NCBI RefSeq assembly: GCF_001423585.1
Contig: NZ_LMOP01000008.1
Span: 1,768,745-1,832,744, forward strand
DNA: 64,000 bases
Direction of reading: 5' to 3'
DNA from: Xanthomonas sp. Leaf148
GTDB taxonomy: Bacteria; Pseudomonadota; Gammaproteobacteria; Xanthomonadales; Xanthomonadaceae
Part shown: piece by piece, positions 17,196 through 26,967 of the stretch
Numbering within the stretch: the stretch's first letter is position 1
Layout: each line of letters begins with the position of its first letter
The notes under the pieces: generated by a model
Databases searched by the model: none
What the model was told of the DNA's origin: nothing
Seen by the model: only the letters and a program-made list of their open reading frames with translations
Position numbers and translations under genes: made by a program

Positions 17196-18246
17196 AACGA
17201 AACGCCCCAAGGTCTGGGTCAGCCAGCCGCTGTTCGACGACGTTGTCGAACAGCTGAGCGCGCATTTTGCGCTGACCACCACTGCAGGCGTCACCGCGTA
17301 TTCGTCGCAGCAGCTGGCCGCGCACCTGGCCGGCGTCGATGGCGCACTGATCACGCTCAACGAGCGCGTGGGCGCGGTCGAAATCGCATCGGCCCCGCAG
17401 CTGCGCGCCATCGCCAATGTCGGTGTGGGCTACAACAATCTGGATATCGACGCGCTGAGCGCGGCCGGCATCCTGGCCAGCAACACGCCCGACGTGTTGA
17501 CCGAAACCACTGCCGACCTGGGCTTTGCGTTGTTGATGGCCACCGCGCGCCGTATCACCGAGGCCGAGCGCTGGTTACGCGACGGGCAATGGGGGCAGTG
17601 GTCGTTCAAGACCATGCTCGGTGCCGATATCCACGGCAGCACGCTCGGTATTCTGGGCATGGGCCGGATCGGGCAGGGCATTGCACGCCGCGGCGCGCAC
17701 GGCTTCGGCATGCGCGTGCTGTATCACAACCGCAGTCAGTTGCCGGCGCAGACCGAGCAGGACCTCAACGCGCACTACGTCGACCTCGACAGCTTGCTGG
17801 CGCAGTCCGATCACCTGGTGCTGGTGCTGCCTTACGGCAAGCAGTCGCACCACATCATCGACGCTGCCGCGCTGGCCAAGATGCGGCCCACCGCCACGCT
17901 GGTGAACATCGCGCGCGGCGGCATCGTCGATGAGCTCGCGCTGGCCGATGCGTTGGCCAATGGGCGTCTTGCCGGTGCCGGCCTGGATGTCTACGAAGGC
18001 GAGCCTGCGGTGCGCCCGGAGCTGCTGGCCCTGCACAACGTGGTGCTCACCCCGCATATCGGCAGCGCCAGCCTGGCCACGCGCCGTGCCATGGTGCAGC
18101 TGGCGGTGGACAACCTGATTGCCGCGCTTGGCCATGGCCCCAACGCCGGGCATCCGCCGAGCGCGCTCAATGCTGATGCGATCGCAGCCGCCAAACGCGG
18201 CGGTACGATCGTGGACGCCAGCAAAACCGGCGCGACCAAACGATAG
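17188..18246 (+). CDS. D-isomer-specific 2-hydroxyacid dehydrogenase (glyoxylate/2-ketogluconate reductase type)
   Basis: A 352-residue NAD(P)-dependent 2-hydroxyacid dehydrogenase. The nucleotide-binding motif is GMGRIG at 157-162 and the catalytic set is Arg243 (IARGGIVDE), Glu272 (DVYEGEP) and His290 (LTPHIGSA). [14 protein letters not shown] and [16 protein letters not shown] resemble the GhrB/TkrA group, which reduces glyoxylate, hydroxypyruvate or 2-ketogluconate; substrate cannot be settled from sequence. The Arg following the GxGxxG beta-strand (HNRSQLP) suggests NADPH preference. The ATG within the end of aroC was chosen; the last 30 residues are an unusual polar tail. Confidence 0.85.
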   Translation: MSETKRPKVWVSQPLFDDVVEQLSAHFALTTTAGVTAYSSQQLAAHLAGVDGALITLNERVGAVEIASAPQLRAIANVGVGYNNLDIDALSAAGILASNTPDVLTETTADLGFALLMATARRITEAERWLRDGQWGQWSFKTMLGADIHGSTLGILGMGRIGQGIARRGAHGFGMRVLYHNRSQLPAQTEQDLNAHYVDLDSLLAQSDHLVLVLPYGKQSHHIIDAAALAKMRPTATLVNIARGGIVDELALADALANGRLAGAGLDVYEGEPAVRPELLALHNVVLTPHIGSASLATRRAMVQLAVDNLIAALGHGPNAGHPPSALNADAIAAAKRGGTIVDASKTGATKR

Positions 18247-18277
18247 GGAACCTCCACAGCCAGCGTTGGAGGTTCCC
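18246..18277. terminator. perfect 10-bp hairpin before asd
   Basis: Arms GGGAACCTCC and GGAGGTTCCC pair perfectly around a 12-base loop. The first base is the last base of the dehydrogenase stop codon and asd begins 53 bases later. No T-run follows, so it may be an RNA-stability or attenuation structure, not a classical terminator. Confidence 0.5.
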
Positions 18278-18330
18278 CGAACCCACGCGCAGCGCGTTCC
18301 CCTCTTCACTCTTTCGATAAAGACATTCTC

Positions 18331-19356
18331 ATGAGCAACGAAAACCGTCGTTTCAATGTCGCGGTCGTGGGCGCCACCGGCGCTGTCGGCGAAACCATGC
18401 TGAGCATCCTGGCCGAGCGCAACTTTCCGGTCGCCAATTTGTACGCGCTGGCCTCGGCGCGCTCGGCCGGTGGGCAGGTCGAGTTCAATGGCGGCAAGGT
18501 CGACGTGCTGGATCTGGCCGACTTCGACCCGACCGGCGTGGACATCGCGCTGTTCTCCGCAGGCGGTAGCGTGTCCAAGGAATACGGCCCCAAGTTCGCC
18601 GCTGCCGGCGCGGTGGTGATCGATAACTCCTCCGCGTTCCGCTACGACGACGACGTGCCGCTGGTGGTGTCGGAAGTCAATCCCGAAGCGCTAAACCAGC
18701 GCCCGCGCGGCATCATCGCTAACCCCAATTGCTCGACCATGCAGATGCTGGTGGCGCTGGGCCCGATTCACCGCAAGTACGGCATCGAGCGCATCAACGT
18801 GGCGACCTACCAGTCGGTGTCCGGCGGCGGCCGCTCGGCGATGGAAGAGCTGGGCAAGCAGACCAGCGAGCTGTTGAGCTTCCAGCAAATCGACCCGCAG
18901 CGCTTCCCGGTGCAGATCGCTTTCAATCTGATCCCGCACATCGACGACTTCCAGGACAACGGTTACACCAAGGAAGAGATGAAGCTGGTCTGGGAGACCC
19001 GCAAGATCCTGGGTGATGAGAACATCCAGGTGAATCCCACCGCGGTACGCGTGCCGGTGTTTTTCGGCCACTCCGAAGCGGTCGCCATCGAGACCCGCGA
19101 AAAGATCACCGTCGAAGCCGCGCGCGCGCTGCTGGAAGCCTCGCCGGGCGTGGAAGTGGTGGACGAGCACAAGGCGGGCGGCTACCCGACGCCGGTGACG
19201 CATGCCTCGGGCAAGGATGCGGTGTTCGTCGGCCGTATTCGTGAGGACTTATCGCACCCGCGTGGTCTCAATCTGTGGATCGTCTCCGACAACATCCGCA
19301 AGGGCGCCGCACTCAACGCCGTGCAGCTGGCCGAACTGGTCGCACAGGAAGGTTGA
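18331..19356 (+). CDS. asd: aspartate-semialdehyde dehydrogenase
   Basis: Makes aspartate semialdehyde from aspartyl phosphate, the branch point to lysine/diaminopimelate, methionine and threonine, and so is needed for the cell wall. The 341 residues include the NADP-binding GATGAVG at 14-20, FSAGGSVSKEYG, VIDNSSAFR, the catalytic Cys134 in NPNCSTMQM, SVSGGGRSAMEEL and VPVFFGHSEAV with the active-site histidine. It has the length of the shorter gram-positive-like Asd class rather than the Escherichia coli type (about 367). Its 3' end runs directly into a tandem repeat array whose units appear to contain a decayed copy of the asd tail. Confidence 0.97.
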   Translation: MSNENRRFNVAVVGATGAVGETMLSILAERNFPVANLYALASARSAGGQVEFNGGKVDVLDLADFDPTGVDIALFSAGGSVSKEYGPKFAAAGAVVIDNSSAFRYDDDVPLVVSEVNPEALNQRPRGIIANPNCSTMQMLVALGPIHRKYGIERINVATYQSVSGGGRSAMEELGKQTSELLSFQQIDPQRFPVQIAFNLIPHIDDFQDNGYTKEEMKLVWETRKILGDENIQVNPTAVRVPVFFGHSEAVAIETREKITVEAARALLEASPGVEVVDEHKAGGYPTPVTHASGKDAVFVGRIREDLSHPRGLNLWIVSDNIRKGAALNAVQLAELVAQEG

Positions 19357-19366
19357 TCCATTGCCA

Positions 19367-19434
19367 TGTAGGGGCGCGCCTGAGCGCGTGGGCTGTCCCC
19401 ATGACGCGTCCTCGCGCTCAGGTGCGCTCCTACA
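19367..19434. repeat. GTAG-type palindrome 1 (after asd)
   Basis: Imperfect inverted repeat opening with TGTAGGGGCGCGCCTGAGCG and closing with CGCTCAGGTGCGCTCCTACA, ten bases after the asd stop. It may act as the asd 3'-end structure. It is the most diverged of the three copies in the array. Confidence 0.85.
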
Positions 19435-19590
19435 AGAGCTGGTGGGTTTTGGCCGTCAACGATCTAGCGCGGCGGTAACGAAGTGTCCTTTGTAGAAGGG
19501 CACTTGCATGGGGCATGCATTCCCTGCAACTACCTTCGAAGCAAAGCACTTGACCGGTCTGGTCACACAGGAAAACCGATCCACCTGCCT

Positions 19591-19658
19591 TGTAGGAGCG
19601 CACCTGGGCGCGAGGGCTGTCCCCGTGACGGCTTATCGCGCCCAGGTGCGCTCCTACA
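19591..19658. repeat. GTAG-type palindrome 2
   Basis: Near-perfect inverted repeat with 23-base arms (left arm begins TGTAGGAGCGCACCTGGGCG, right arm ends CGCCCAGGTGCGCTCCTACA) around a 22-base loop. It resembles GTAG-starting REP elements known from Xanthomonadaceae. Confidence 0.9.
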
Positions 19659-19813
19659 CGAGCCGGTGGTTTTGGCCGTCAACGATCTAGTGGGTTGGTA
19701 ACGAAGTGTCCTGCGTAGAGGGGCACTTCTATGGGGCATGCATTCCTTGCAGCTACCTTCGAAGCAATGCACTTGACCGGTCTGGTCACACAGGAAAACC
19801 GATCCACCTGCCG

Positions 19814-19881
19814 TGTAGGAGCGCACCTGGGCGCGAGGGCTGTCCCCGTGACGGCTCATCGCGCCCAGGTGCGCTCCTACA
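19814..19881. repeat. GTAG-type palindrome 3
   Basis: Same as palindrome 2 with perfect 23-base arms; the two differ by one base in the loop. It starts exactly 223 bases after palindrome 2. Confidence 0.92.
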
Positions 19882-19985
19882 CGAGCTGGTGGGTTGAGGC
19901 TTTTGACGACCAAGTGTCGGGATAAGAAAGTGCCTGTCGTAAGAAGGCGCTCGCATGTGACATGCATTGGCGGCGAAGACTGATC

Positions 19986-20030
19986 GCACTGCACTGCACT
20001 GCACTGCACTGCACTGCACTGCACTGCACT
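19986..20030. repeat. pentanucleotide microsatellite (GCACT)9
   Basis: Nine perfect tandem GCACT copies followed by GCAGTGCGCT, about 320 bases before the chosen start of the FimV-like gene. The repeat number would be expected to vary by slippage. It lies in no convincing gene; a 124-residue open frame crossing it has no other support. Confidence 0.97.
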
Positions 20031-20349
20031 GCAGTGCGCTTTCGAATGAAGCCCCGGTTGGCCCAGCTCGCAAAGGTCCGGCCGCGATCGATCTCTGCAC
20101 AAGCCGATATCGATCAAGGCAGCAGTCGAAGCTGCTGCGCTCTGCGCGCACCCCGCAGCAGCCGCAGCAGGTCTTCTTCCTTCTTATGTGATGAGCTGAT
20201 CGGCCTACCGATTCACCGCCCGCAGCTGCGCATCTGCACCGATGTCGCATTGCGGCATCGCAAGCGCGGCGCATGCGCGAGACACGAACGACTTTTTCGC
20301 TCATTCAGCGGCTATATTGATGTCCATGAAACATAGGGGCAGGGGCGCG

Positions 20350-22320
20350 ATGCGTCCGATACAAGGGATAGGTGCGTTGCTGCTGATGGCGTGCAGCGGC
20401 GCCGCCATGGCGTTGGGCTTGGGCGATATCCGGGTGCTGTCCAAACCCGGGCAACCGTTGGTGGCCGAGATTCCGGTCATTTCCAACGAGCCGGGCGAGC
20501 TCGACAACGCACGTGTGGCGCTGGCATCGGCAACCACCTTTGCGCGCGTCGGTCTGGAGCGGCCGCAGGGTCTGGTCAGCAGCCTGCAGTTCCAGTTTGC
20601 GCAAGACGCGCGCGGGCGTGCGGTGATCCGCGTGACCAGCAGTCAGCCGGTGGACCAGCCTGCGATCAATTTTTTGATCGAAGTGGAGTGGAGCCAGGGC
20701 CGTCTGGTGCGCGAATATGCCGCGTTGGTCGATGCGCCCAACACCGCTGCCGCGATTGCCGAACCGGCCATCGACGCGCCGCGTGCCGGCGCCAGCAACA
20801 CGATTGCACGCGAGCCGGCGGCGGCTCCGGCGGTGGAACGCGCTGACCGGGACGCTGGCGCTGCAGCTGCGCCAACGCGTGCCGCCGCAACCGCCCCCGC
20901 CGCCACGCAGACCGGCGATGCATTGCCGGCTGTGCGCTCGGGCCAGACCTTGTCGGAAATTGCAGCGGGCCTGGCACGCTCCAGCGGACATTCGCTGGAT
21001 CAGACCATGCTGGCGTTGCTGCGGACCAATCCGGACGCTTTCGTCAACGGCAACATCAATCGCTTGAAACAGGGCGCCGTGTTGCGTACGCCGCAAGAGG
21101 ACGCGCTGGCGCAGGTCGGTGCGGCCGAAGCGGCGGTGATGGTGCGCGAGCAGGCCGCCCAGTGGCGGCAGGCGCGCTCGGCCATTCCGCAGCCGGCCGA
21201 TGCCGGTGCCGCTGCTGCAGCGACGCCTGCCCCCGCCGCACCGGCGGCATCCACCGCGGCCGGTGCCGGCGCGCGGCTCGAAATCGCCCCGGCAGTGGCG
21301 AGTCAGACCAACACAGCCGGCGCCACGTCCGGCACCAGTGCCGAAGGCGAGGGCGAGATGGCGGCCAACCAACAGTTGCAACAGGCCAAGGAAGACATCG
21401 CTACCCGCGATGCGGAATTGCAGGACCTGCGCTCGCGCGTGGCCGATCTGGAAAAGCTCAAGCAGCAACAGCAAGCCTTGATCGCCATGAAGGACACCGA
21501 CCTGGCGGCCGCGCAGAAGCGTCTGGCCGACGCGCCGCAGGCCAACCCGCAAGGCGGCGGCTTTCCGCTGTGGTTGATTGGAGCTCTGGTGTTGATCGTG
21601 GCGGCCGTGGTCGCATGGCTGGCGGCGCGTCGCCGCAAACCCTCGCCGCTGCCGCCGTTGCCGCGCCGCCAGTTCGACTTCGCGCCGCCCCTGGCTCCAG
21701 TGGAGACCAACGAGCAGCAGGACGACCCGCAGGCCACCGAGCCCAGCGAGCACGATGTGCTGCATGAAACCGAATTCGAACAGGCCAACCTGCGCGAGGA
21801 CGAGCGCGCCCATGACACGCAAACGCCGCTGTCGGACGTGTTGCGTCGCGAACCGCTGCTGACCGAACCGGTGGCTGTGGCTCCAGTGATCAACAGCGAC
21901 GAATGGCGTGCGCTGCGCGCATCCCCGCCGGCGCCGGTGGCGGAGCCCGATGTGACCTATCAGGAACCTGAGGTTGCTCAGGACTCTGATGTGTCGTCGC
22001 CACAGATCGAACCGGAGTACGCCCTTGGCGAGCGCCCATCGGCGCTAGCGGCTGCCTCCGTCCAGGACGGCTTCGACTTCAATCACATGCTGCAACATCC
22101 CGACGATGTCGAGCAGGCCCCGGTTGTCCCGGTGGGGATGCCCAACGCGGTGAGTCATAGGGAATTCGCCTCGGCCGGGCGCGATCGCCTGGAATTGGCG
22201 TTGGCCTACATGGACCTGGGCGACAAGGACACCGCACGCGGTCTGTTGCTCGAAGTCGCTGCCACCGGCGACGACGCCACCCGCGCCGAAGCGGCCCAGT
22301 TGCTGGAGCGGCTGACGTGA
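20350..22320 (+). CDS. FimV-like peptidoglycan-associated pilus assembly/polarity protein
   Basis: Resembles FimV, the inner-membrane hub that organises type IV pili, twitching and polar protein placement. The 656-residue product has a signal peptide (GIGALLLMACSGAAMALG), the FimV N-terminal GDIRVLSKPGQPLVAEIPV, an Ala-rich spacer, a LysM-type module at about 193-249 (LPAVRSGQTLSEIAAGLA), a coiled coil before one membrane segment (about 405-429, LWLIGALVLIVAAVVAWLAA), an acidic cytoplasmic linker, and the FimV C-terminal domain (ELALAYMDLGDKDTARGLL). It is shorter than Pseudomonas FimV. ATG 20350 follows AGGGG; ATGs at 20320 and 20326 would be almost leaderless if TATATT at 20313-20318 is the -10 box. 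A GCACT microsatellite lies upstream. Confidence 0.82.
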   Translation: MRPIQGIGALLLMACSGAAMALGLGDIRVLSKPGQPLVAEIPVISNEPGELDNARVALASATTFARVGLERPQGLVSSLQFQFAQDARGRAVIRVTSSQPVDQPAINFLIEVEWSQGRLVREYAALVDAPNTAAAIAEPAIDAPRAGASNTIAREPAAAPAVERADRDAGAAAAPTRAAATAPAATQTGDALPAVRSGQTLSEIAAGLARSSGHSLDQTMLALLRTNPDAFVNGNINRLKQGAVLRTPQEDALAQVGAAEAAVMVREQAAQWRQARSAIPQPADAGAAAAATPAPAAPAASTAAGAGARLEIAPAVASQTNTAGATSGTSAEGEGEMAANQQLQQAKEDIATRDAELQDLRSRVADLEKLKQQQQALIAMKDTDLAAAQKRLADAPQANPQGGGFPLWLIGALVLIVAAVVAWLAARRRKPSPLPPLPRRQFDFAPPLAPVETNEQQDDPQATEPSEHDVLHETEFEQANLREDERAHDTQTPLSDVLRREPLLTEPVAVAPVINSDEWRALRASPPAPVAEPDVTYQEPEVAQDSDVSSPQIEPEYALGERPSALAAASVQDGFDFNHMLQHPDDVEQAPVVPVGMPNAVSHREFASAGRDRLELALAYMDLGDKDTARGLLLEVAATGDDATRAEAAQLLERLT

Positions 22321-22700
22321 GTCCGGCCATGGATAGCGTCACGGTGCGCGAGCGGCGGATCGATTACGTGGAGTTCGCTTCCATCGATCCCGACGCCAGC
22401 CGAGCCTTCTTCGAGACCGTGTTCGGCTGGCAGTTTCAGGCCTATGGCCCGGACTACCTGGCCTTCAACGACGGCCGTCTGGACGGGGGCTTTTATCGCA
22501 CCACGGTGCCCGCCCCGGCAGAAGGTGGCCCGTTGGTGGTGCTGTATGCCGACGACCTGGCACCGATGCTGGAGCGCGTGCGCGCGGCAGGCGGCGAGAT
22601 CGTCAAGCCGGTGTTCGGCTTTCCCGGTGGCAGCCGGTTTCATTTCCGCGAGCCCGGCGGCAGCACGCTGGCGGTCTGGTCCGAGCGCGCCGCGGCTTGA
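22317..22700 (+). CDS. VOC (glyoxalase/dioxygenase) family protein
   Basis: A 127-residue single VOC-domain protein: VEFASIDPDASRAFFETVFG at the start of the first beta-alpha-beta-beta-beta module, then YADDLAPMLERVRAAGGEIV for the second, ending FHFREPGGSTLAVW. Such small proteins (VOC, glyoxalase-like) bind a metal or small molecule, but the substrate cannot be predicted. The GTG start overlaps the stop of the FimV-like gene by four bases (GTGA), so the two are translationally coupled; an internal ATG at 22329 is an alternative. No other pilus gene follows. Confidence 0.82.
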   Translation: MSPAMDSVTVRERRIDYVEFASIDPDASRAFFETVFGWQFQAYGPDYLAFNDGRLDGGFYRTTVPAPAEGGPLVVLYADDLAPMLERVRAAGGEIVKPVFGFPGGSRFHFREPGGSTLAVWSERAAA

Positions 22701-22875
22701 CGCCAGCCGTCGACGACGGCGGGTCGCTGGCAAACGCTGTGGGCGAGTGGCCGGGATGTACCATGCACCGGCAGCATCCGTCGCGCGCTGTCGGCGTCAC
22801 TGTTCGACTGCGCGCTTAGCGGTTCGCAACATGTGATGCAGACGCCTCACCGATTCAATCAACAGGCAGGTACCG

Positions 22876-23649
22876 ATGCGTTACGCGCTGGGCGTGGAGT
22901 ACGACGGCAGCGAGTTTCAGGGCTGGCAGCAGTTGGGCGAGCACGGTGGGCCGAGTGTGCAGGCCAGCGTGCAGGCGGCGTTGTCGTCGGTTGCCGACGC
23001 GCCGATCCAGGTGGTGTGCGCGGGTCGCACCGATGCCGGCGTCCATGGCGAATGCCAGGTGGTGCATTTCGACAGCGACGCGCGGCGCGAACTGCGTGGC
23101 TGGATGCTGGGCACCACCGCGCGACTGCCGCCGTCGATCGCGGTGCGCTGGTGTGTGCCGGCCGCCGATGACTTCCATGCGCGTTTTTCCGCGCGTGCGC
23201 GCCGCTATCGCTACCGCCTGCTGAATCGTCAGATCCGTCCGGCGCTGTATCGACAGACGCTGAGCTGGGAGCGTCGGCCGCTCGATGCCGATGCCATGCA
23301 TGCCGCCGCGCAGGCGCTGTTGGGCGAAAACGACTTCAGCGCCTTCCGTAGCGTGCAGTGCCAGGCCCTGCATGCGCGCCGCAACCTGCAGGCCATCACC
23401 GTGCAGCGCATCGGTGAGGTGGTGGAGGTGCAGGTACAGGCCAATGCATTCCTTCATCACATGGTGCGGAATATTGTTGGCTCGCTGATTTTGATCGGAA
23501 CCGGCGAGCAACCGACCGACTGGATCGCGACGTTGCTCGCCGGGCGCGACCGCACGGTTGCCGGGCCAACAGCGCCGCCACAAGGCCTGGTGTTTATCGG
23601 GCCTCTGTATCCTGCAGAGTGGCATCTGCCTGCCGAGGTGACCCAATGA
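22876..23649 (+). CDS. truA: tRNA pseudouridine(38-40) synthase TruA
   Basis: Converts uridines 38-40 in the anticodon stem of many tRNAs to pseudouridine. The 257-residue product has the catalytic Asp53 in [29 protein letters not shown], the ENDFSAFRS motif and the [13 protein letters not shown] segment with the conserved arginine. Length and motif order match bacterial TruA. The stop overlaps trpF by ATGA. In many gammaproteobacteria truA and trpF are adjacent, as here, although the reason for the link is not known. Confidence 0.97.
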   Translation: MRYALGVEYDGSEFQGWQQLGEHGGPSVQASVQAALSSVADAPIQVVCAGRTDAGVHGECQVVHFDSDARRELRGWMLGTTARLPPSIAVRWCVPAADDFHARFSARARRYRYRLLNRQIRPALYRQTLSWERRPLDADAMHAAAQALLGENDFSAFRSVQCQALHARRNLQAITVQRIGEVVEVQVQANAFLHHMVRNIVGSLILIGTGEQPTDWIATLLAGRDRTVAGPTAPPQGLVFIGPLYPAEWHLPAEVTQ

Positions 23650-24314
23650 ATCGATCGCTGTACCGCACCCGTATCAAGTTCTGTGGCATGACCCGCGCCG
23701 GAGACATCCGACTGGCCGGGGAGCTGGGTGTGGACGCGGTGGGTTTCATCTTCGCGCACGGCAGCCCGCGCCGCGTGGCGCCGGCCGAGGCGCGCGCGAT
23801 GCGCCAGGCCACCGCGCCGATGGTCGATGTAGTGGCCCTGTTCCGCAACAACTCCAAGGAAGAAGTCCGCGAGGTGGTGCGCACCGTGCGGCCGACCCTG
23901 CTGCAGTTCCACGGCGAGGAAGACGACGCGTTCTGCCGCAGCTTCAATCTGCCGTATCTCAAGGCCGTGCCGATGGGCAGCGCCGGGGTGAACGGTGAGG
24001 ATGCCAACGCGCGTACCTTGCAGTTGGCCTTTCCCAATTCGGCCGGTTTCCTGTTCGACAGCCATGCGCCTGGCGCAGGCGGCGGTACCGGCAAGACCTT
24101 CGACTGGTCGCGCCTACCCACCGGGCTGCATCGCCCGTTTCTGCTCGCCGGCGGCATCACGGCCGATAATGTGTTCGACGCGATCGTGGCGACGTTGCCG
24201 TGGGGCGTGGATGTGTCCAGCGGCGTGGAGCTGGCGCCCGGCATCAAGGACGGCCACAAGATGCGCAAGTTCGTGGAAGAAGTGCGGCGGGCCGATTGCC
24301 ACGAGATGTCGTAG
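23646..24314 (+). CDS. trpF: phosphoribosylanthranilate isomerase
   Basis: Third step of tryptophan synthesis: Amadori rearrangement of phosphoribosylanthranilate to CdRP. The 222-residue TIM barrel has the catalytic cysteine Cys13 in KFCGMTR and Asp138 in FLFDSHAPG, the phosphate-binding [10 protein letters not shown], and [17 protein letters not shown] at the end. The start inside the truA stop codon (ATGA) was chosen; the frame is open to 23619 but those codons lie within truA. trpF stands alone, not fused to trpC, with trpB and trpA about 1.4 kb downstream across an oppositely oriented LysR gene. Confidence 0.97.
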   Translation: MNRSLYRTRIKFCGMTRAGDIRLAGELGVDAVGFIFAHGSPRRVAPAEARAMRQATAPMVDVVALFRNNSKEEVREVVRTVRPTLLQFHGEEDDAFCRSFNLPYLKAVPMGSAGVNGEDANARTLQLAFPNSAGFLFDSHAPGAGGGTGKTFDWSRLPTGLHRPFLLAGGITADNVFDAIVATLPWGVDVSSGVELAPGIKDGHKMRKFVEEVRRADCHEMS

Positions 24315-24319
24315 GTTGG

Positions 24320-24347
24320 GGATTGGTGAGTTGGGATTGGGGATTGG
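24320..24347. repeat. short GGATTGG repeats after trpF
   Basis: Three GGATTGG heptamers (24320, 24334 and 24341), the last two directly tandem, in a G/T-rich stretch just after trpF. The motif resembles the TTGGTTG heptamers near psd on the opposite strand. Confidence 0.6.
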
Positions 24348-24536
24348 TAAGAGCGGGTTTGCTGCGGTGGTGTGATTGGTTTTGGACGGCTGCTTGTGGC
24401 TCGTGTTTTGTTAATGGCGAGCGGTCGCGCGCAGTCATTCGGTCATTCGCCACCTGGCTGGCTGCTCAGACTCTTTGATCCCTGCAAATTCCTTGAGCCG
24501 CTGCGCTCGTCTTGTAACGCGCGCAGTCGACTTCAG

Positions 24537-24676
24537 TGCTGCTGACAAAGCTGCTGCGCTCACCGTCGGCGGGCGCGGCCGCTGCTCGTTGTGGCATCGA
24601 GTACGCATGCCCTACGGTTCCAAGCGTGCCGTCCACACCCATCCCCGCCACTTCTCGTTACGGTTTGTCAGCCGCG
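24537..24676 (+). repeat. dispersed 140-bp element, copy C
   Basis: Third copy, in opposite orientation to copies A and B and the most diverged. It begins TGCTGCTGACAAAGCTGCTG and ends GGTTTGTCAGCCGCGC, giving recognisable inverted ends. It lies between the convergent trpF and lysR genes, but 222 bases from the trpF stop, not abutting it. The rest of that 401-base gap has no gene. Confidence 0.7.
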
Positions 24677-24715
24677 CTTGCGCGCTGCTTGGCGAGGCGA
24701 TTTCGCGATGGAAGC

Positions 24716-25642
24716 TCAGGCTCCTCCCGTGTTCCGCGTCGTTGGCGTGAACTGATCCTTTGCCAATGCCTCGCCTAACCAGCCGGCAAGGCGTTCGATG
24801 CGTGGGTCCGGATTGCGCCTGGCGGCGCACAGCACCCAGCGCCCGCGTGTGGCGGTGAATCCCCACGGTGCCAACAGCCGGCCGGCCGCCAGATCGGCAG
24901 CAACCAGCGGGTAGGGGGCGATTGCGATGCCCAGGCCGGCGGCGGCAGCTTCCAGCAGATACACCAGATGCTCGAACTCGGTGCCGAAGCGCAGCGCGTC
25001 GGGCGCCACGCCATGCGCCTGTGCCCACTCCGGCCAGGCTTGCGGCCGCGAGCGTGTGTGCAGCAGGCGATGGTCGCGCAGGGCGCCCGGAGGTTTCCCG
25101 TCGATCTGCAATGCGCTTGCCAGCTGCGGACTCAGCACCGGGCCGATCCATTCCACGCCCAGCTCGTGCACCTGCCATTCGGCGGGCCACGGCGGGGTGT
25201 CCAGCAGCAAGGCGGCGTCCAGGCCGTCCAGATCCGGGCCGGGCGGTTGTTCGTTGGCCGACAGGTGCAGGCGCAGGTCGGGCAGGTCGCGCTGCAGCAG
25301 GCCGAGCCGCGGAATCACCCAGCGTGCCAGCAGGCTGCCCGAGCAGCCCAGCACCAGCGGTGCCTCGCTGGCCGGGCGTCGCAACGCGGCCCAGGTATCG
25401 GCGATCAGCGCGAAGCCTTCGCCGGTGGCATCGCGCAGGCGGGCGCCCGCAGTCGTCAGCACCAGGCCGCGGCCCTGGCGGGCGAACAACGCCGCGCCCA
25501 GCGCCTGTTCCAGCGAACGGACGTGGCGGCTGATGGCGCCATGGGTGACGTGCAGTTCCTGCGCGGCGCGGCTGACGCTTTGCAGGCGAGCGGCGGCCTC
25601 GAAGGCGCGCAACGCTGCCAGCGGTGGAAGCACGGTACTCAT
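24716..25642 (-). CDS. LysR family regulator, TrpI/GcvA-like
   Basis: A 308-residue LysR-type regulator with an N-terminal helix-turn-helix ([20 protein letters not shown], then [20 protein letters not shown]) and a periplasmic-binding-like effector domain (about 95-295, [19 protein letters not shown]). The HTH and the start [14 protein letters not shown] place it in the GcvA/TrpI branch. It is transcribed divergently from trpB, 107 bases away, the arrangement of Pseudomonas trpI-trpBA, where TrpI senses indoleglycerol phosphate and activates trpBA. A TrpI role is therefore likely but inferred. An inverted repeat in the gap could be its operator. Confidence 0.85.
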   Translation of the reverse strand: MSTVLPPLAALRAFEAAARLQSVSRAAQELHVTHGAISRHVRSLEQALGAALFARQGRGLVLTTAGARLRDATGEGFALIADTWAALRRPASEAPLVLGCSGSLLARWVIPRLGLLQRDLPDLRLHLSANEQPPGPDLDGLDAALLLDTPPWPAEWQVHELGVEWIGPVLSPQLASALQIDGKPPGALRDHRLLHTRSRPQAWPEWAQAHGVAPDALRFGTEFEHLVYLLEAAAAGLGIAIAPYPLVAADLAAGRLLAPWGFTATRGRWVLCAARRNPDPRIERLAGWLGEALAKDQFTPTTRNTGGA

Positions 25643-25666
25643 GTGTGAGTCCAGATCACAGGTTGC

Positions 25667-25694
25667 GGCAATCTTATCGATTTATCGCATTGCC
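25667..25694. promoter_or_regulatory. candidate LysR operator in the lysR-trpB gap
   Basis: GGCAAT (25667-25672) and ATTGCC (25689-25694) form an inverted repeat with a 16-base AT-rich centre (CTTATCGATTTATCGC), between the divergent lysR and trpB genes. Interrupted dyads of this size are typical LysR sites, but binding is not shown. Confidence 0.4.
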
Positions 25695-25749
25695 TGGCTG
25701 CGGTAAGGTGGCGGCTTCGCGTATGACCGCATCGCTGCAGAGGATCTCC

Positions 25750-26963
<1,214 letters not shown>

Positions 26964-26967
<4 letters not shown>

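Larger units (their letters stand above)
19475..19975. repeat. tandem array, about 223-bp period
   Basis: Two nearly full units (19475-19697 and 19698-19920) and a truncated, diverged third start (about 19921-19975, where AAGTGCCTGTCG and ACATGCATTGG echo the unit start). Each unit begins GTAACGAAGTGTCCT, includes GGGGCATGCATTCC and CTTGACCGGTCTGGTCACAC, and contains one GTAG palindrome. The segment CACAGGAA...GATCCA before each palindrome also occurs at the very end of asd, so the array likely grew by duplication from the asd 3' end. Together with the microsatellite at 19986 it fills the roughly 1-kb gap between asd and the FimV-like gene; no coding gene was found there. Confidence 0.85.

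Noticed and set aside
19475..19925. CRISPR array
   Set aside because: Period is 223 bases, not 60-70, and there are no distinct spacers; the units are whole-length duplicates.
19962..20336. 124-codon frame across the GCACT array with LHCTA repeats
   Set aside because: No ribosome site, no homologue pattern, and the repeat alone keeps the frame open.
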